Source: JANNSX01 sp041397825 (GTDB lineage Bacteria; Pseudomonadota; Alphaproteobacteria; Rhizobiales; Hyphomicrobiaceae). Taken from it: 64,000 nucleotides of DNA. The stretch is taken from positions 62,001 through 126,000 of the forward strand of contig JAWKVX010000002.1 in NCBI GenBank assembly GCA_041397825.1, read 5' to 3'. The position numbers and the translations under genes were made by a program. Under the pieces are notes generated by a model. That model was not told the DNA's origin. It did no database searches and saw only the letters and a list, made by a program, of their open reading frames with translations. Shown here in pieces: positions 60,855 through 64,000 of the stretch. How positions within the stretch are numbered: position 1 is the first letter of the stretch; the number at the start of each line of letters is the position of its first letter.

Positions 60855-61637
60855 GTGGACCTCAGCCTGATGGAAACGCTGGCAGCCATGCTCCCCGGCG
60901 AGCCGTTCACGGTTTTCCTCGCCATCAAGTGGGAGTTGTTGGCGCTCGAGCCTCCGGGCTGGGGCGGCGTGTTGCTCCGCGGTCTGGTCCAGTCGGTCAA
61001 GATTGCGTTCGGCGCCTATGCGTTGGGCCTCTTGCTCGGGCTTGGCGGGGCTCTCGGCAAGCTCTACGGCGGGCCGGTTCTGAGAAATCTGCTCGAAGGG
61101 TACACGACCATCGTACGGGCCATTCCAGAGCTGGTCCTGATTCTCATCCTCTTCTATGCCGGCACGCAGTCACTGAGCCAGCTTCTCGAGTACCTGGGCT
61201 ACGGGCGCATCACGATCAATGGGTTCATTGCCGGAGTGCTGGTGCTTGGCTTCGTGCAGGGCGCCTATTCGACCGAGGTCTTACGCGGAGCCATCCAGGC
61301 CATTCCGATCGGCCAGATCGAGGCGGCGCGTGCCTACGGAATGCCGTTTGGCCTACGCCTCCGGCGCATCCTCGTGCCGGCGATGATGCCGTTCGCAGTA
61401 CCAGGTCTCGCCAATCTCTGGCTCATCGTGACCAAGGACACGGCGCTGCTTGCCGTCGTCAGCATCGATCCCTCCGAGTTGGCTCTGGCCACGCGGCAGG
61501 CCGCCGGTGCGACCAAACAGTATTTTCTCTTCTTCCTGGCGGCGTTCTGTCTCTATCTGCTTCTGAGCTTGGTGTCACAGGCCGTGTTCAGCTCGGTCGA
61601 GCGGTACTTCCGCCGCGGTTTCCCGAAGCTGGCGTGA
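60855..61637 (+). CDS. Polar amino-acid ABC transporter permease (HisQ/OccQ-like)
   Basis: 260-residue inner-membrane permease with about five hydrophobic segments. The EAA loop contacting the ATPase is IEAARAYGMPFGLRLRRILV. TTIVRAIPELVLILILFYAG is the conserved His/Glu/PLLV-type segment of the polar amino-acid family. The GTG at 60855 was kept as start; ATG 60870 is an alternative and neither has a clear ribosome site. The second permease gene follows by 11 bp. Confidence 0.93.
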   Translation: MDLSLMETLAAMLPGEPFTVFLAIKWELLALEPPGWGGVLLRGLVQSVKIAFGAYALGLLLGLGGALGKLYGGPVLRNLLEGYTTIVRAIPELVLILILFYAGTQSLSQLLEYLGYGRITINGFIAGVLVLGFVQGAYSTEVLRGAIQAIPIGQIEAARAYGMPFGLRLRRILVPAMMPFAVPGLANLWLIVTKDTALLAVVSIDPSELALATRQAAGATKQYFLFFLAAFCLYLLLSLVSQAVFSSVERYFRRGFPKLA

Positions 61638-61648
61638 GGAGGCATGAG

Positions 61649-62539
61649 ATGACCGAGGCCGCCCACGCCGTACCGGATACCGACGCGAGAGACGGCGATG
61701 CCGCATCCGGTAAGGGCGGAGCGCTGACCAGCCTCTCAGGTGCCGGCGAGCTCAGGAAGATCATCGTCATCTTCCTCGTCACCACCCTCGTCGTCGGCAT
61801 TCCTGCTGCGCTGTTCATGCGATGGTACTGGCTCGATCCGGAGTTCACGACCACGATCGGCTCGAAGCCCCAGTATATGTGGCTGCTTTTCGAGGGTATC
61901 TGGCGAACGATCTGGCTGTTGGTACTCTCGTGTGTTTTCGGCATGCTGCTTGCCATTCCCATCGGCCTCGTGCAGGTGACCGGGCCACGCTGGCTGGCGA
62001 TGATCGCCAAGGGGTTCTGCACGATCATCCGGGGCACGCCGCTGCTCATTCAGCTCTGGCTTCTATACTTCGGCTTCGGCTCGCTGTTTCCCTCGATCCC
62101 GGGCATTCGCGAGAGCTTTCTCTGGCCGATCCTGATCCAGGCCTGGCCGTATGCACTGTTCGCCTTTATTCTGAGCTTTGCCGGCTACGAGGGCGAGATC
62201 ATGCGCGGGGCCTTCGCCGGCGTGCCGAAGGGCGAGCTCGAGGCGGGTCGCGCCTACGGGATGAGCCGCTTCAAGCTGCTGCGTCGGATCTGGCTGCCAC
62301 GCGCCGTTCACCAGGCCCTGCCGACACTTTCGGGCGAGGTCGTGCTGCAACTCAAGTCGACGCCGCTTGCCGCCACCGTCACTGTCTTCGACGTCTTCGG
62401 CGTCGCCGGCAAGATCCGTCAGGACCTCTACATCGTCTACGAGCCGCTGCTGTTCGTCGCCCTGATCTACGGCTTGCTGACGCTTCTGATCGTACTGCTC
62501 TTCCGTTGGCTCGAGACGCGCGTGCCGATCAAGCGCTGA
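61649..62539 (+). CDS. Polar amino-acid ABC transporter permease (HisM/OccM-like)
   Basis: 296-residue permease. An unusually long hydrophilic N terminus of about 35 residues (Asp/Gly/Ala-rich) comes before the first membrane helix (IIVIFLVTTLVVGIPAALFM). CTIIRGTPLLIQLWLLYFGF is the family segment, and LEAGRAYGMSRFKLLRRIWL the EAA loop. ATG 61649 has AGGAGG eight bases upstream. It pairs with the preceding permease as a heterodimer. The M20 amidohydrolase gene follows by 22 bp. Confidence 0.94.
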   Translation: MTEAAHAVPDTDARDGDAASGKGGALTSLSGAGELRKIIVIFLVTTLVVGIPAALFMRWYWLDPEFTTTIGSKPQYMWLLFEGIWRTIWLLVLSCVFGMLLAIPIGLVQVTGPRWLAMIAKGFCTIIRGTPLLIQLWLLYFGFGSLFPSIPGIRESFLWPILIQAWPYALFAFILSFAGYEGEIMRGAFAGVPKGELEAGRAYGMSRFKLLRRIWLPRAVHQALPTLSGEVVLQLKSTPLAATVTVFDVFGVAGKIRQDLYIVYEPLLFVALIYGLLTLLIVLLFRWLETRVPIKR

Positions 62540-62561
62540 GCCATTAGCCATTGGACATGCC

Positions 62562-63722
62562 ATGATCGAAGACCGCATCAAGACCTACGAGAGCGAGCTC
62601 GTCGCCATTCGCCGCGACCTGCACGAGCATCCCGAGCTTGCCTTAGAGGAGGTCCGCACCTCCGAGATCGTCGCCAAGAAGCTCACGGAATGGGGCTATC
62701 AGGTGCATCGCGGCCTGGCCAAGACGGGTGTCGTCGCCACGCTCTCGAACGGGGGCGGCAACCGGACCATCGGCATCCGCGCCGACATGGACGCGTTGCC
62801 GATCCACGAGGAGACCGGCAAGGCTTATGCGTCGAGGACGGCCGGCAAGATGCATGCCTGCGGCCATGACGGGCACACGACGATGCTGCTCGGTGCCGCC
62901 CGCTACCTGGCGGAGACGAAGAGCTTCTCCGGCACCGTGCATCTGATATTCCAGCCGGCCGAGGAGGACATCGGCGGCGCCCGCATCATGGTCGAGGAAG
63001 GCATCTTCAAGACCTTCCCCTGTGATGCCGTGTTCGCGCTTCACAATGAGCCGGGCACACCGGTCGGCAAGCTCGGCTTCCGCAAGGGCCGCATGATGGC
63101 GGCCGTCGATCAGGTGCAGATCTCACTGACCGGCAAGGGCGGCCACGGCGCCGATCCGCACAATACCGTCGATCCGATCGTGGCCGGTGCCTCGCTGGTC
63201 ATGGCGCTACAGACGATCGTCGCCCGCAATGTCGATCCGCTCGATCCGGCCGTGGTGACGGTCGGCTGCCTCAGGGCTGGCGCCGTCTGCAACGTCATTC
63301 CCGAGACGGCCTTCATGGATATCGGCATCCGCTTCTTCGACAAGAAGACTGGGGCCGTCATCCGCCGGCGCATCGAGGATTTGGCCAAAGGTCAGATGGC
63401 GAGTTTCGGCGGACGGGCCGATCTCACCTGGGTTCGGGGCTATCCGCCGGTCGTCAATCACGATGCGGAGACGGACATCGCCCGCGCCGCTGCGGTCGAG
63501 CTCACCGGCGAGGACAATGTCTTCGACGTGCAGAAGCCCTATCTCGGCAGCGAGGACTTTTCCTTCATGCTGGAGGAAAGGCCCGGCAGCTACCTCATGA
63601 TCGGCAATGGCGACAGCGCAGGCCTGCACAATCCCAAATACGATTTCAACGACAAGGCCCTCGTCCCCGGGGCGGCCTACTGGTCGAAACTCGTCGAGCA
63701 TTACCTGAGGCCGGATGCTTGA
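62562..63722 (+). CDS. M20D amidohydrolase (hippurate hydrolase/aminoacylase-like)
   Basis: 386-residue metallo-amidohydrolase. HACGHDGHT and the preceding IGIRADMDALPIHEETG are the metal site, and FQPAEEDIGGARIMVEEG carries the catalytic Glu pair. TGKGGHGADPHNTVDPIV marks the lid domain with its dimer-interface His, and LGSEDFSFMLEERPG the last metal ligand. It hydrolyses the amide bond of N-acyl amino acids or indole-/hippurate-type conjugates. Ending the TetR-aminotransferase-ABC set, it suggests that the imported compound is an N-acylated amino acid or opine, which is split here and transaminated. Substrate inferred only. Confidence 0.94.
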   Translation: MIEDRIKTYESELVAIRRDLHEHPELALEEVRTSEIVAKKLTEWGYQVHRGLAKTGVVATLSNGGGNRTIGIRADMDALPIHEETGKAYASRTAGKMHACGHDGHTTMLLGAARYLAETKSFSGTVHLIFQPAEEDIGGARIMVEEGIFKTFPCDAVFALHNEPGTPVGKLGFRKGRMMAAVDQVQISLTGKGGHGADPHNTVDPIVAGASLVMALQTIVARNVDPLDPAVVTVGCLRAGAVCNVIPETAFMDIGIRFFDKKTGAVIRRRIEDLAKGQMASFGGRADLTWVRGYPPVVNHDAETDIARAAAVELTGEDNVFDVQKPYLGSEDFSFMLEERPGSYLMIGNGDSAGLHNPKYDFNDKALVPGAAYWSKLVEHYLRPDA

Positions 63723-63761
63723 GGACGCCGCGTCTGCGTTTGCATCCCGGCGAATTCGGGC

Positions 63762-64000
63762 CTATCCGACCGACCGGCGCTCGGCCAGCCTGCGCACACC
63801 GTCGACGATACGCGCGAAGCTCGCCTTCGCCTTGCTGCTCATCAACCGGGCACGCAGATAGCCGTGAACGAGGCCCGGCTCGTTGATCCAGACGGCCGGG
63901 ACGCCGGCGGCCTTCAAGCGTTGCACGTAGACGTCGCAATCGTCCCGGAGCGGATCGATGTCTGCCGAGATGGCGATGCAGGGAGCCAGGCCCCGGAAGT
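63762..64000 (-). CDS. Alpha/beta hydrolase (esterase/lipase family), C-terminal part
   Basis: The window ends inside this gene; only its last 79 codons are present. PCIAISADIDPLRDDCDVY holds the catalytic Asp typical of the hormone-sensitive-lipase-type fold 3 esterases, and NEPGLVHGYLRARLM the catalytic His. Its stop lies 40 bp from the amidohydrolase stop, with the two convergent. N-terminal motifs (HGGG, GDSAG) lie beyond the window. Confidence 0.8.
   Translation of the reverse strand, partial: FRGLAPCIAISADIDPLRDDCDVYVQRLKAAGVPAVWINEPGLVHGYLRARLMSSKAKASFARIVDGVRRLAERRSVG

Overview
The window is GC-rich and reads as an alphaproteobacterial chromosome, most likely Hyphomicrobiales or a nearby order. 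The grounds are an Entner-Doudoroff operon (zwf-pgl-edd-eda-pgi), an Hsp20 gene paired with a DUF1150 gene, ffh-rpsP-rimM, rpmI-rplT-pheS, FNR/FixK-type and RpoH-type promoter motifs, and the alphaproteobacterial feel of many conserved hypothetical proteins. No tRNA, rRNA, CRISPR array or transposase gene was recognised.

1-14.6 kb is a surface-glycan locus with two divergent operons. The leftward one (9903 to 1462) encodes a glycosyltransferase, a degenerate asparagine-synthetase-like protein, an unknown 203-residue protein, a KAS III enzyme, an acyl carrier protein, an LpxD-like acyltransferase, a polysaccharide-deacetylase-like protein and a second glycosyltransferase. The rightward one (10159 to 14614) encodes the WlbA/WbpB, WbpD and WbpE enzymes that build a 2,3-diamino-2,3-dideoxy-uronic acid sugar nucleotide, plus a glycosyltransferase with a novel N-terminal extension. 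Together they suggest an acylated amino-sugar glycan whose acyl group may be made by a dedicated mini fatty-acid module.

14.6-22.1 kb holds an Hsp20 gene behind a perfect FNR/FixK box, two envelope-related hypothetical genes, and two divergent genes for paralogous orphan periplasmic solute-binding-like proteins. One of these carries a LysM domain, the other a TAXI-like N-terminal module.

22.1-43.2 kb is central and amino-acid metabolism: valine degradation (mmsB and a 3-hydroxyisobutyryl-CoA hydrolase-like gene), an amine/amino-acid cluster (RutE-like reductase, DpkA-like reductase, class III aminotransferase, glutamine-synthetase-like ligase), hsp20-DUF1150 with a candidate RpoH promoter and RNA thermometer, the Entner-Doudoroff operon, and several oxidoreductases with an acyl-CoA synthetase.

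43.2-52.0 kb carries translation and secretion genes in unusual synteny: rimM lacks its usual partners trmD and rplS, and pheS lacks pheT. A PGM1-type ATP-grasp ligase gene and a 136-bp long-inverted-repeat element lie here too. 52.0-53.8 kb is an AT-richer, gene-poor patch with an HTH regulator. 53.8-64.0 kb holds an M20 peptidase, a SulP transporter, and a TetR-regulated aminotransferase next to a complete polar amino-acid ABC transporter and an M20 amidohydrolase. It ends in a partial alpha/beta hydrolase gene.
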